Shown: positions 45,970-54,556 of the stretch, in pieces
How positions within the stretch are numbered: the stretch's first letter is position 1
How the letters are laid out: the number at the start of each line of letters is the position of its first letter
DNA from: Clostridium omnivorum
GTDB taxonomy: Bacteria; Bacillota; Clostridia; Clostridiales; Clostridiaceae
DNA: 64,000 bases
Direction: 5' to 3'
Assembly: GCF_026012015.1 (NCBI RefSeq)
Contig: NZ_BRXR01000001.1
Coordinates: 213,501-277,500, forward strand
Notes under the pieces: generated by a model
Told to the model about the DNA's origin: nothing
Databases searched by the model: none
The model's input: the letters and a program-made list of their open reading frames with translations, nothing else
Program-made: the position numbers and the translations under genes

Positions 45970-46806
45970 ATGCCAATTAAAATTGTAGCCGACAGTAGTT
46001 GTGACCTTAATGATGATTTAAGAGAAAAAATGAATATTACACTTGTTCCATTGACATTAGAGCTTGAGGACAAGGCATATATAGATGATGATAATCTAGA
46101 TCTTAAAACATACTTAAAACACATGGCGGAATGTAAGACTTCACCAAAAACAGCCTGTCCATCGCCTGACGACTATATAAATTCTTATAAAGGTGAAGAA
46201 AGCGTTTTTGTTGTCACACTTTCTTCAAAACTTAGCGGTTCTTATAATAGCGCAGAACTAGCAAGAAATATTTACATAGATGATATAGGCAATAAGTTCA
46301 TTCATGTTTTTGATTCTCTTAGTGCTTCTGTAGGCCAAACCTTAGTTAGTATTAAAATACACGATTTGGCTAAGTTAAATATTAGTGAACTGGAGATTGT
46401 TGAAAAAGTTAATAACTATATAAAGGAAATGAAAACTTTTTTCCTTTTAGAAAGTCTTGAACACCTGGCTAAGGCTGGAAGACTTAATCCAATTATTGCT
46501 AAGGTAGCATCTATGTTATCAATTAAACCTATAATGGGCTCCACTGATGAAGGCACAATTAGACTCGTAGAAAAATCAAGAGGATATAAAAAAGCTTTTT
46601 CAAGATTTGTTGATATAATTGGTGAAGAAGGTAAAAATCTAGAAGACAAAATACTAGGTATAGCCCACTGTAACTGCTTAGACAGAGCTTTGAGTTTTAA
46701 AGAAGAAGTATTAAAAAAATATAATTTCAAAGATATTGTTATAGTTGATATGAATGGTTTAAGTTCAACTTATGCTGATGATGGTGGACTTGTTATAGCC
46801 TTTTAA
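45970..46806 (+). CDS. DegV-family fatty-acid-binding protein
   Basis: 278 residues, normal DegV length. The N-terminal signature is IVADSSCDL at residues 4-12, with the fatty-acid-contact Ser/Thr loop VVTLSSKLSGSYNSA near 85. Relatives (FakB) present fatty acids to the FakA kinase for phospholipid synthesis. A fakA gene is not in this window. The ATG follows AGGAGG. Confidence 0.92.
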   Translation: MPIKIVADSSCDLNDDLREKMNITLVPLTLELEDKAYIDDDNLDLKTYLKHMAECKTSPKTACPSPDDYINSYKGEESVFVVTLSSKLSGSYNSAELARNIYIDDIGNKFIHVFDSLSASVGQTLVSIKIHDLAKLNISELEIVEKVNNYIKEMKTFFLLESLEHLAKAGRLNPIIAKVASMLSIKPIMGSTDEGTIRLVEKSRGYKKAFSRFVDIIGEEGKNLEDKILGIAHCNCLDRALSFKEEVLKKYNFKDIVIVDMNGLSSTYADDGGLVIAF

Positions 46807-46823
46807 TAAATATGTATAAAAAA

Positions 46824-46860
46824 TTAAGACTTTTGAGATTTCTACTCAAAAGTCTTTTTT
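46824..46860. terminator. Bidirectional terminator between degV and the HNH gene
   Basis: A perfect 12-bp stem with arms starting AAGACTTTTGAG (46826-46837 and 46845-46856), with T-runs on both strands. Confidence 0.85.
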
Positions 46861-46869
46861 ATTTATATA

Positions 46870-47283
46870 TTAAACTGAATAGAATATAGGAATAAAGTCC
46901 TTATATTCATGCATCATATATTCTTCATACTTTTTACTTCCCATTAACTTGTAAATAATGTCCTCTGTATAATAACCCTCTTTATAGAGCTTTAACCCCT
47001 TTAATATCCTTTTAGCCTTACTTTTATTAAGTTCTAACATATCTATTAATTCATCAAAGCCATAATACTTTTTATATAAAACCTGCTGCAATTTATACTG
47101 AAACTCTAATTTATATTCTATATCTATAGAATTATCCCTATGAGGTCCGTGCTTTCCTCTATGGTGCTCTCCACATAGATATTTATAATTTAAAGGGAAA
47201 TCAAGTCCCCCCTCGGATTTATGCACAATGTGATGTATATCAGCTGCTTTACCGCACACTTCACACCTATTCAATATATTCAC
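46870..47283 (-). CDS. HNH-type nuclease-like protein
   Basis: 137 residues. The N-terminal half has CEVCGKAADIHHIVHKSEG, then YLCGEHHRGKHG, giving the Cys pairs and the HH/H metal-site pattern of HNH domains. The C-terminal half is helical, with a segment that looks like a small helix-turn-helix (YYGFDELIDMLELNKSKAKRIL). Stand-alone HNH proteins of this type are common in clostridia and unassigned. No phage gene is near. Confidence 0.7.
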   Translation of the reverse strand: MNILNRCEVCGKAADIHHIVHKSEGGLDFPLNYKYLCGEHHRGKHGPHRDNSIDIEYKLEFQYKLQQVLYKKYYGFDELIDMLELNKSKAKRILKGLKLYKEGYYTEDIIYKLMGSKKYEEYMMHEYKDFIPIFYSV

Positions 47284-47403
47284 TCCTTGATTACTTTAAT
47301 ATCTATATCCTATATAATTATACCACATATTTAGCAATAATTTATTACTACATAACAAATTCCATAATAATCACTTTTACTCCAAAATCTGCATTAGAAT
47401 AGC

Positions 47404-48117
47404 TTACTGCCTAATAATTATAAGTTCATCTTCGATAATTTGATGCACAGTATCAGAAAGATTGCTTTGTTCCTCCTTAGTGAGCTTATTAACATATATA
47501 GGCTTATGAACCACCATGGTTACTGTATGTCCACTTACTTTTCTACCTACTTCTAATACCTTATATGTTCCATCTATAGTTATTGGAACTACGGGAACAC
47601 CTGCCTTCAATGCTAGTTTCATGCTTCCCTTCTTAAAATCTCCCATTTCAGATTTTAAACTTCTTGTACCCTCTGGAAAAATTGCCATAGAATATCCCCT
47701 TTTTAAGGTTTCTATTCCTATATTAATAGATTTTATTGACTCTCTTACATCCTCTCTATCCATAAAAACTGTGTTCATATCTCTAAGCCAGCTTCTTACA
47801 AGAGGTATTTTCTCTATTTCTTTTTTTGCTATAAATCCAAATGGCTTGTCAATATAGCCAACCATTAAAAATGCATCAACAATTGCTTGATGATTGGCTA
47901 CGAATAGGCATGGTCCTTCTGGTATATTATTTATACCTCTTACCTCCGAGGTTGTCTTAGATATCTTCATAATATGCTTACTTATCTTTTTTGCTTTTCC
48001 ATATGCATACAACTCTGCTTCCACCTTAGACCTCTTCTTTAAAGAAGTTAATTTTATTCTCCAAAACGAAGTTACTATAAGATAAATTACAAAATATCCA
48101 TACCACAGTATTTTCAT
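47404..48117 (-). CDS. 1-acyl-sn-glycerol-3-phosphate acyltransferase (PlsC-like)
   Basis: About 237 residues. One N-terminal membrane helix is followed by the acyltransferase motifs NHQAIVDAF near 74 (NHxxxxD catalytic pair) and FPEGTRS near 145. It probably converts lysophosphatidate to phosphatidate. The ATG at 48117 follows GAGGTGG; an earlier in-frame ATG at 48126 is too close to it. Single gene. Confidence 0.88.
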   Translation of the reverse strand: MKILWYGYFVIYLIVTSFWRIKLTSLKKRSKVEAELYAYGKAKKISKHIMKISKTTSEVRGINNIPEGPCLFVANHQAIVDAFLMVGYIDKPFGFIAKKEIEKIPLVRSWLRDMNTVFMDREDVRESIKSINIGIETLKRGYSMAIFPEGTRSLKSEMGDFKKGSMKLALKAGVPVVPITIDGTYKVLEVGRKVSGHTVTMVVHKPIYVNKLTKEEQSNLSDTVHQIIEDELIIIRQ

Positions 48118-48479
48118 TTGTTCCACCTCAAATTTAACTTATTATTGTATAAAATCTTAATAATAAAATTCAATTTCTATCTTATCAGATTTTCTTAACA
48201 ATATATAGTGGATAATTAAATTTAAAAAATTTTCAATTTATTATCATACAATTAATGAATTTTATTCCAATACATGAAAAAACAGTCTTTACATATACAT
48301 AAAGTCTATTTATATTGTTATTTTATTGAGTTAAAGTGTGCTATTATTTGGCTTTATAGTTCTATTTTTAATATAGATGTTAAAATGTGATTAGAATTTA
48401 ATATTGATATTTGGATACTCTATTAATGGACGATTTATTAAAAAGTCTAATTTTATCTGTATTAGGAGGAATAAAAATT

Positions 48480-48869
48480 ATGAATAACAATACTAATCAA
48501 GAAACAAAAGAATTAAATAGACAATCAAGACAAGGTTCAACTACTTCCATGAGTGCTTCATCAACAAGTGCTAATAGCCCTGAGCTTCAAGAAGCTAGAC
48601 AATTAAATCAACAAGCTAAACAAGGCTCAACTTCATCTATGACTAGTTCAACTACAAGTTCCAGCAGCTCTGACCTTCAAGAAGCTAGACAACTTAATCA
48701 ACAAGCTAATCAAAACATGACTTCTTCTGGTGCTAGCAAAATAAGCTATACTCAGCCAAGTATGTCAAATTCTTCTGCATCAACTACTTCTAGTACAGAT
48801 ATGAATAGTCCTGAGCTTCAAGAAGCTAGACAGCTAAATCAACAGTCCAAAAGTAAAAAAAGCAGATAA
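48480..48869 (+). CDS. Repeat protein resembling gamma-type small acid-soluble spore proteins
   Basis: 129 residues made of four related units, each built around (E/D)LQEARQLNQQ(A/S)(K/N)QG or a diverged copy (KELNRQSRQG near the start), separated by Ser/Thr-rich linkers. There is no membrane helix and almost no hydrophobic core. Gln-Asn-Ser-rich repeats of QVRKQNQQS type are the hallmark of Bacillus SspE, so this may be a clostridial amino acid reserve protein of spores; homology is not proved. The ATG at 48480 follows TTAGGAGG. The gap 48118-48479 before it holds no gene. Tlp-like gene 30 bases downstream. Confidence 0.65.
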   Translation: MNNNTNQETKELNRQSRQGSTTSMSASSTSANSPELQEARQLNQQAKQGSTSSMTSSTTSSSSSDLQEARQLNQQANQNMTSSGASKISYTQPSMSNSSASTTSSTDMNSPELQEARQLNQQSKSKKSR

Positions 48870-48899
48870 TTTTTTATTTCACTAAGGAGGTATTTTCAT

Positions 48900-49271
48900 A
48901 TGACTAATAAAAAGCAACGCGAAGATACTGAAAATAGAGTTGATGAGCTTATCAATTTAGTTGAAAGAAAAACTAGAACTGAACGCCATTTAGAGCAACA
49001 TTCAGATATAGGTGATCCGGATAGATTAGATAGACCTCAAGAATTACAAGATGAAAGAGAAGAGCAAATTCATAATTTAAAAAACAAAATAGTTTATGGT
49101 GATTCCGTAAATAATGACACTAATGACCAGATAGAAAACTTAGAGCGAAACTATGAATTTACTGAAGGATATATAAATCATAACTCAGATCATATAAGCA
49201 GCAAAGATATGAATAGAATAGAGGAAAAACAAGAGCACAGACGTGAACAAATGGATATATTAAAGCAATAG
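48900..49271 (+). CDS. Duplicated Tlp-like (small acid-soluble spore protein) protein
   Basis: 123 residues, highly charged. The C-terminal half (DQIENLERNYEFTEGYINHN to EEKQEHRREQMD) follows the Tlp pattern of two helices and an EKNERR-like turn. The N-terminal half (NRVDELINLVERKTRTERHL to LQDEREEQIHNLKN) repeats the same pattern, so two Tlp-like units are joined by a short linker (VYGDSVNNDT). Ordinary Tlp proteins have a single unit of about 75 residues. It follows the SspE-like gene by 30 bases and ends in a strong terminator. Spore location is inferred. Confidence 0.6.
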   Translation: MTNKKQREDTENRVDELINLVERKTRTERHLEQHSDIGDPDRLDRPQELQDEREEQIHNLKNKIVYGDSVNNDTNDQIENLERNYEFTEGYINHNSDHISSKDMNRIEEKQEHRREQMDILKQ

Positions 49272-49275
49272 TTTT

Positions 49276-49312
49276 TAAAGCACATATTGATTATCAATAT
49301 GTGCTTTTTATA
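49276..49312. terminator. Terminator after the spore-protein-like pair
   Basis: A 15-bp stem with arms starting AAAAGCACATATTGA and ending in TGTGCTTTT, followed by TTATA; it also faces the convergent hydrolase gene. Confidence 0.8.
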
Positions 49313-49316
49313 ATGT

Positions 49317-50201
49317 TTATGTACTAAGTATAAATTTATTAATTTCATTAATTAGCTTTTTACTGTACTCCTCTTGAGCACCATGTCCGCAGTTGGGAAA
49401 AATAACCAGACTCGAATTTCTAATTTCTTTAGCTATTTTATAAGCATCTTTTGAAGATATCAATCTATCATTTTCGCCCCATATAATTAAAGTAGGTTTT
49501 TCTATCTCCTTAATTTTCTCAAAATACAATTCATTATAACTAAGATTTCTAATTAAAGAAACAAATCCATATACTCCACGCTTAGTTCTAAAGCCACAAT
49601 AATATGCATTTATGAATTCATCATTAATAACCTTGTGGTTATCTAAAAGAAACCTTGCTGCACAAGCTACTAAAACTTTACTTGTAAAAATATTTATCAG
49701 CTGAGGCATTAATGATATTCTTGCTAATTTAACTAATGAATTAGTTTTCTTTAGATTCATTTTATAACCAGCAGTGTCAATTAGAATAAGTTTGTTTACT
49801 CTATCCGGATATTTTATAGTCATATTTAGGCCTATCTCACCTCCCAGTGAGTTGCCTATAAGAATAGCTCTATCTATCTTAAAATAGTCCATAAATTCCC
49901 TAAGATCTTCAGTAAAACTATCAATACTATAATTATACCTTAGCTTTTCCGAACATCCACACCCACGCAAATCATAAGCATATACATGAAATCTTTTTGA
50001 TAAAGGATAAAATATTTTTCTCCATGTGTAAACACAGGCTGAAAGACCATGAATCAAAATTATGGGTATTCCTTCACCTTTTTCAATTACATAGGTTTTT
50101 AACCCATTAATATAAATATATTTGTAGTATCCTTTAAATACATCATTTTGAATATTGCTTATTATTCTATCATTTTTCGACCTATATATTTTAAGCTTCA
50201 T
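49317..50201 (-). CDS. Alpha/beta-hydrolase
   Basis: About 294 residues. Motifs in order: oxyanion strand LIHGLSACVYTW near 52, nucleophile elbow GNSLGGE near 118, acid in IWGENDRLI near 235 and His in NCGHGAQEE near 275. Esterase or C-C hydrolase activity is possible; substrate unknown. The ATG at 50201 follows AGAGGTG; the frame extends to 50210. Single gene. Confidence 0.85.
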   Translation of the reverse strand: MKLKIYRSKNDRIISNIQNDVFKGYYKYIYINGLKTYVIEKGEGIPIILIHGLSACVYTWRKIFYPLSKRFHVYAYDLRGCGCSEKLRYNYSIDSFTEDLREFMDYFKIDRAILIGNSLGGEIGLNMTIKYPDRVNKLILIDTAGYKMNLKKTNSLVKLARISLMPQLINIFTSKVLVACAARFLLDNHKVINDEFINAYYCGFRTKRGVYGFVSLIRNLSYNELYFEKIKEIEKPTLIIWGENDRLISSKDAYKIAKEIRNSSLVIFPNCGHGAQEEYSKKLINEINKFILST

Positions 50202-50266
50202 ATTTATCACCTCTTATAGTTATTATTATTTATTATTTGGTATAGTCACATAAAAATGCATAAAAA

Positions 50267-50289
50267 AATAATGTCATGATGACATTATT
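50267..50289 (-). terminator. Terminator of the GNAT gene
   Basis: AATAATGT/ACATTATT arms with a CATGATG loop, followed on the minus strand by TTTTTTTATG. It overlaps the stop codon at 50285. Confidence 0.7.
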
Positions 50290-51124
50290 CTTTTGCATAA
50301 TTAAATGAAATTATAATATTATCTTCATAGTGCTCAAAGCCTAACGAAGTATAAGCCTTTATAGCTGGAAAATTATCTTTTCTAACCATAAGTGAAGGAA
50401 TTTTACCCCTCTTTATAGCTCTTCTACATAGCTCTGAAACCGATGCTTTGCAATAACCATTTCCCCTATACTCTGCAGCAGTGTATACTCCTCCTATTTG
50501 GCATACATTATCTGTACATCCTAGAATTGAAGCTTTTGCTGCTATTTTGCCATCCCTAACAACAAATACTTCCTCTTCTTCTGCACTTCTCTCTTTAATA
50601 GTTTTAAAAGCTTCTTCCTGTGTTAATTCTTTCGAAAAGCCTATTTTATTAGCCTCAATAATAAATTCAATTGCAGCATCTATATTTACTGATTCACTAC
50701 TCACCACCACTGCATCTTTAGACCTATAAGACTTAAAGTTTTTATTTACCAAATAGCTATAATTAGAAAATTCTTTTATTTTTTTATAATCTTTTATTTT
50801 TTCATATAATGGCAATATATATTTACTCATTCCCAAAAGATTATTCACATTTTTTTCTTTTATAATATCTGAAAAGTATTGTATTGAATTGATGCTTTCA
50901 TAATGTGTAATACAATTTCCTAAGTTATAAAAAGCTATAACTCCCTGCAACTTGTGATTTTCTATATATCCATAATAATCTCCACATCTTCTTATGTTCT
51001 TATCATTATCTATTCCAAATTGTTTTACATTGCCTATAATCAAAGTAGTGTCAAATTCATTTTGTTTAAGGTAATCTAGTAATTGGTCTTTGTCATCACT
51101 GCTAAGCTTTTGTAAGCACCCCAT
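50285..51124 (-). CDS. GNAT-family acetyltransferase
   Basis: 279 residues. The C-terminal part (about 185-275) carries a GNAT core: IGGVYTAAEYRGNGYCKA is the acetyl-CoA loop, followed by SLMVRKDNFPAIKAYTSLGF. The N-terminal 150 residues form a second, diverged domain, as in two-domain FR47-like acetyltransferases. Acceptor unknown. Single gene. Confidence 0.85.
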   Translation of the reverse strand: MGCLQKLSSDDKDQLLDYLKQNEFDTTLIIGNVKQFGIDNDKNIRRCGDYYGYIENHKLQGVIAFYNLGNCITHYESINSIQYFSDIIKEKNVNNLLGMSKYILPLYEKIKDYKKIKEFSNYSYLVNKNFKSYRSKDAVVVSSESVNIDAAIEFIIEANKIGFSKELTQEEAFKTIKERSAEEEEVFVVRDGKIAAKASILGCTDNVCQIGGVYTAAEYRGNGYCKASVSELCRRAIKRGKIPSLMVRKDNFPAIKAYTSLGFEHYEDNIIISFNYAKE

Positions 51125-51337
51125 AATATCCTCCAGCCTTCACCTATTACACCAGTAATTTAAATAGAAATGTAAATTACAAATTAAATTATTTGCAAAC
51201 ATATCCATTGCAGAATGTATACGTTTTACAAGTGAATTTTACCACTTACTGCTTTAGCTGTAAATATATCTAATTGCAAAATAATAAGAGTAATGACATA
51301 AATTTATGGAGAAAATAGTTTTTAGAGAGGTGATTAA

Positions 51338-51508
51338 ATGAATTCTAAAAATAAGTCTTTCTATAACAATAAAGCAATTAATAAACAAAAGGATTGGGGT
51401 AAAGTTTCTTCAGCAGAATGTGGAAATGAAATTCGAAAAGCAGTTATGGATTTTGAAAAAAATCTTATTGAAGATCAAAATACTATTGAAAACAACGAAT
51501 TAAGATAA
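51338..51508 (+). CDS. Hypothetical 56-residue protein
   Basis: ATG at 51338 follows TAGAGAGGTG. The peptide is hydrophilic (MNSKNKSFYNNKAINKQKDW at the start, ECGNEIRKAVMDFEKNLIED in the middle, then an acidic tail), with no membrane helix. It lies 20 bases before the gene at 51529 on the same strand, and the two may be cotranscribed. Spore-type composition by neighbourhood only. Function unknown. Confidence 0.55.
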   Translation: MNSKNKSFYNNKAINKQKDWGKVSSAECGNEIRKAVMDFEKNLIEDQNTIENNELR

Positions 51509-51528
51509 TTTATATAAGGAGGTTTACT

Positions 51529-51969
51529 ATGAAGATTGAGGCTTTTTTTAGTACCTATAAAAATGCAAATGAAGCAGCTCAGAAGCTTAGAAGCGAAGGG
51601 TTTAATAACGCCTCTGCAGATTTAAATGAGCATTATGATATTAATAATAATAGAGCAGAAAATTTTGCTGGTTCAAGTACAGCTCCAAGCCTATCAGATT
51701 TAGTACTATATTCTGGAGAGCCTACAGATGTTACCGATAAGTCTCCATTAGCAGCAGCTAGTCCTATGGTTAGTGGAATGGGTGGCTTTGAAGAAATAAC
51801 TGATATAAACTATAGAGTAAGTGTGGAAGTTAGTAATGATACTAGTGAAAAGGCCAAAGATATTTTACTAGCTTATGGTGGTGATATGAATAGTCCTAAT
51901 CTTAACCTTCCAGAAAGAATTCAAGACTTATCTTTAAAAAATATTGATAGAAGTGATTTAAATATATAA
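51529..51969 (+). CDS. Hypothetical protein with YflT-like stress-protein N-terminus
   Basis: 146 residues behind AAGGAGG. The N-terminal MKIEAFFSTYKNANEAAQKL looks like the beta-alpha start of YflT/general stress protein 17M folds, and EVSNDTSEKAKDILLAYGGD near 110 like a matching second half. The middle is low-complexity Ser/Ala. No catalytic motif is visible. It follows the 56-residue gene and ends in a terminator. The family call is weak. Confidence 0.5.
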   Translation: MKIEAFFSTYKNANEAAQKLRSEGFNNASADLNEHYDINNNRAENFAGSSTAPSLSDLVLYSGEPTDVTDKSPLAAASPMVSGMGGFEEITDINYRVSVEVSNDTSEKAKDILLAYGGDMNSPNLNLPERIQDLSLKNIDRSDLNI

Positions 51970-51974
51970 ATTAG

Positions 51975-52003
51975 AATGCCGTTATAATACGGCATTTTAT
52001 TTT
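51975..52003 (+). terminator. Terminator of the 51529 gene
   Basis: AATGCCGT/ACGGCATT hairpin followed by TTATTTTAT. Confidence 0.75.
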
Positions 52004-52088
52004 ATATTAGATTATAATTATTGAGTTTTCCTTATATATTATATTATAATAGTTTTTATATTTAAGCATTTAGGAGGGTCTTCTTATA

Positions 52089-53009
52089 ATGGAAAATATT
52101 GAGTTATTTACAAATGAACTAACTGAAGAAATTATACATGTTTTAAAAGGGGAAAACTTTAAAGATAATTTTAAATTAATCGTATCAAAAGAATTTTCAT
52201 ATATATTGGATTCTGAAAAAGATGTTTTTTTTAAGAGTCAGGCCTATGAAAATTTAAAAACTAAGATGACAAAACAAATACTTGAAGGCGGTCATTCGGA
52301 AATTTTTAAACAGCAGTTATCAGAGGTTATAAATCAAAACCTACAAAATCTTGAAAAATCAAAATATACACTTTCAGAAATTTTACCTCCATCCTTTACA
52401 AACAGTATTAAAGTTTATATTTACAATGAAAGTCCAAAAATTATTGCAACTATAAAGGAGTTTATTAATAATCCCAAGACTCAACGCAAATTAAAAGAAG
52501 AAATTAGTAAGTCTATAAATGGTTTTAACCCTATGGTCGCTAAATTTATAAATGCAAATTCTATCCACGCAAAAGTTATGGAAGGTATTAACTCTTATTT
52601 CGATAATCAAAGTAATATAATGAATATCATAACAAGTATTAATTCGGGTATTGATAATTTTATGAAAAAAGAAATATCTGAATTCTTCATTTACTTCCCT
52701 CAAGAGGGTAAGAATGCTCTGGCTGAGTCTCTATGTTCTACCATCATAGAGAATATATTTACTGAAAGCTTTGTATCATCCACTATAATACGTTTAGAGC
52801 AAAATATATTAAACAATCCAAAAAACAATATAAATGTAAATTTCTCAATGAGTACTCTTAGTAGTACATTAGTAAGTAAATTTATTGATGACTATTATGA
52901 TATAAGCCTAGACATGGATAACACGAGAAAATTAATTAGACTTTTCTCAGAAGAAATTGTAAATAAGCTTCTAGAAATGCCTCTAAAAAACTTTCTTATT
53001 GCGGAGTAA
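52089..53009 (+). CDS. Hypothetical all-helical protein
   Basis: 306 residues behind GGAGGG. The sequence is mostly amphipathic helices with no clear membrane segment and no catalytic motif. Some repeated stretches (KEFINNPKTQRKLKEEIS, then a related pattern after 150) recall the helical repeats of DUF445 proteins, but the match is weak. It sits after the spore-protein-like group and ends in a strong terminator. Function unknown. Confidence 0.5.
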   Translation: MENIELFTNELTEEIIHVLKGENFKDNFKLIVSKEFSYILDSEKDVFFKSQAYENLKTKMTKQILEGGHSEIFKQQLSEVINQNLQNLEKSKYTLSEILPPSFTNSIKVYIYNESPKIIATIKEFINNPKTQRKLKEEISKSINGFNPMVAKFINANSIHAKVMEGINSYFDNQSNIMNIITSINSGIDNFMKKEISEFFIYFPQEGKNALAESLCSTIIENIFTESFVSSTIIRLEQNILNNPKNNINVNFSMSTLSSTLVSKFIDDYYDISLDMDNTRKLIRLFSEEIVNKLLEMPLKNFLIAE

Positions 53010-53013
53010 AAGA

Positions 53014-53048
53014 AGGCGTAGGAAAATTACTAATCCTACGCCAATTAT
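53014..53048 (+). terminator. Terminator of the 52089 gene
   Basis: A 9-bp GC-rich hairpin GGCGTAGGA/TCCTACGCC (53015-53023 and 53034-53042), followed by AATTATTTTAT. Confidence 0.8.
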
Positions 53049-53117
53049 TTTATACATTGCTAACCATTCTTTCCTTAAGCTCTACATAAAACATTAAAAT
53101 AAACTTTACTTCAAGTC

Positions 53118-54545
53118 CTACTTATTAGTTATACCTTTTTCATTAAAGCTCTGTCTTTTAATCTTTCCCCAGCTATTCTTATTTCTTTTAAATCTAAGAA
53201 TTCCTTCAAGCCTGTATACTACTGTGAGCTGCCTATATCCAAAATTCTCTAATACACCATAGATTGTTAGCTTCAATAGTTGGGAAATGCTTGGATACTT
53301 ATTAAATGTATATTCTTCTAACAATATAGCCCCTAAGGAAAGAATAACCCCATATAATATAGATGCTGCCAAAAACAACACAAAAAATCTAACATTAAGT
53401 AGCCCAAGTACATACGATAATGGTACAAGAATATATCCTAGTAATTCTATAATAGGTCCTAACATTTCAAATAACCAGTAATACGGTGCCGCAATGAGTC
53501 CTATAGAGCCAAATCTAGGATTAAATAACATAGACTTATGCCTAAATAAACTATCCATTAACCCAATTTGCCACCTTTTCCTTTGAGCTCTTAAATCCTT
53601 CATTGTTTCAGGAGCTTGTGTCCAGCAAACTGGGTCAGGTATAAATTTTATACTATATTTTATCTTGTTCCTAATCATATATTCATGCAATTTAACTACA
53701 AGTTCCATATCTTCGCCAATTGTTTCTTTGGAATATCCACCAACTTTAATTACTTCAGATTTTTTAAATGCCCCAAATGCTCCTGATATTATTAAGAGTG
53801 ACCCTACATAATCCCACCCCATACGTCCAGTAAGAAATGCTCTTAAATATTCAATAATCTGAAACATAGCTATTTTATTTTTAGGCAGTCCTACTTTTTT
53901 AATAATTCCATTTTCAACAACACTTCCATTAGCTATCCTTACTATGCCTCCAACAGCCACAGTTTCTTTATACTCTATAAATGGCATAATAACTCTTACA
54001 AGTGAATTACTTTCTAATATTGAATCTGCATCAATAGCTGCGAAAACAGGATATCTTGATATATTAATACCAGTATTTAAAGCATCAGCCTTTCCTCCAT
54101 TTTCTTTATCCACCACTACTAGATTTGGTATGTCTATATTTTTATAAATTCCTCTTACATTCTTTGTTTTAATATTATATCTAATGGGCTGATTAATAGG
54201 TTTTAAATTATATTTATTAATAACTTTACTAAGTGTACTATCCACAGACCCATCATTAATAACAATTACCTCAAACTGAGGATAATTTAATGATAATAGC
54301 GATTTTATATTCTCTACTATGGTTTCCTCTTCATTATATGCAGGCACCAGTACTGATATGGGAATCATATTCTCAGAAGAGGAATATTTTTTAAAGTCAG
54401 AATATAATATTTTTCTAATATAATCTGACAAACTAAAAGCTGATAAAATCAGTTGAGTAAAATAAATAAAATTAATACAAAGAACATAAAACAGTACAAA
54501 ATAATTGAAATATAAAATTATTCTTTTAATAAGCAGCCAATTCAT
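53118..54545 (-). CDS. Processive membrane glycosyltransferase, GT2
   Basis: 475 residues. One N-terminal membrane helix (about 10-33), a GT-A domain (about 60-330) with PAYNEEETIVENI, the second Asp in VINDGSVDST, the DxD in AAIDADS, the acceptor Asp in GEDMEL and the QxxRW motif as QRKRW, then three to four C-terminal membrane helices. This set is the signature of processive synthases such as PgaC, HasA and cellulose synthases. The product cannot be told from sequence. It is the last gene of a four-gene operon and may be regulated by its partners. Confidence 0.9.
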   Translation of the reverse strand: MNWLLIKRIILYFNYFVLFYVLCINFIYFTQLILSAFSLSDYIRKILYSDFKKYSSSENMIPISVLVPAYNEEETIVENIKSLLSLNYPQFEVIVINDGSVDSTLSKVINKYNLKPINQPIRYNIKTKNVRGIYKNIDIPNLVVVDKENGGKADALNTGINISRYPVFAAIDADSILESNSLVRVIMPFIEYKETVAVGGIVRIANGSVVENGIIKKVGLPKNKIAMFQIIEYLRAFLTGRMGWDYVGSLLIISGAFGAFKKSEVIKVGGYSKETIGEDMELVVKLHEYMIRNKIKYSIKFIPDPVCWTQAPETMKDLRAQRKRWQIGLMDSLFRHKSMLFNPRFGSIGLIAAPYYWLFEMLGPIIELLGYILVPLSYVLGLLNVRFFVLFLAASILYGVILSLGAILLEEYTFNKYPSISQLLKLTIYGVLENFGYRQLTVVYRLEGILRFKRNKNSWGKIKRQSFNEKGITNK

Positions 54546-54556
54546 CTATCATCATC

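Noticed and set aside
48540..48869. DNA-level repeats as a possible CRISPR or tandem repeat array
   Set aside because: The repeats are in frame, lie in a coding sequence and vary in length; they encode the protein repeats of the SspE-like gene.
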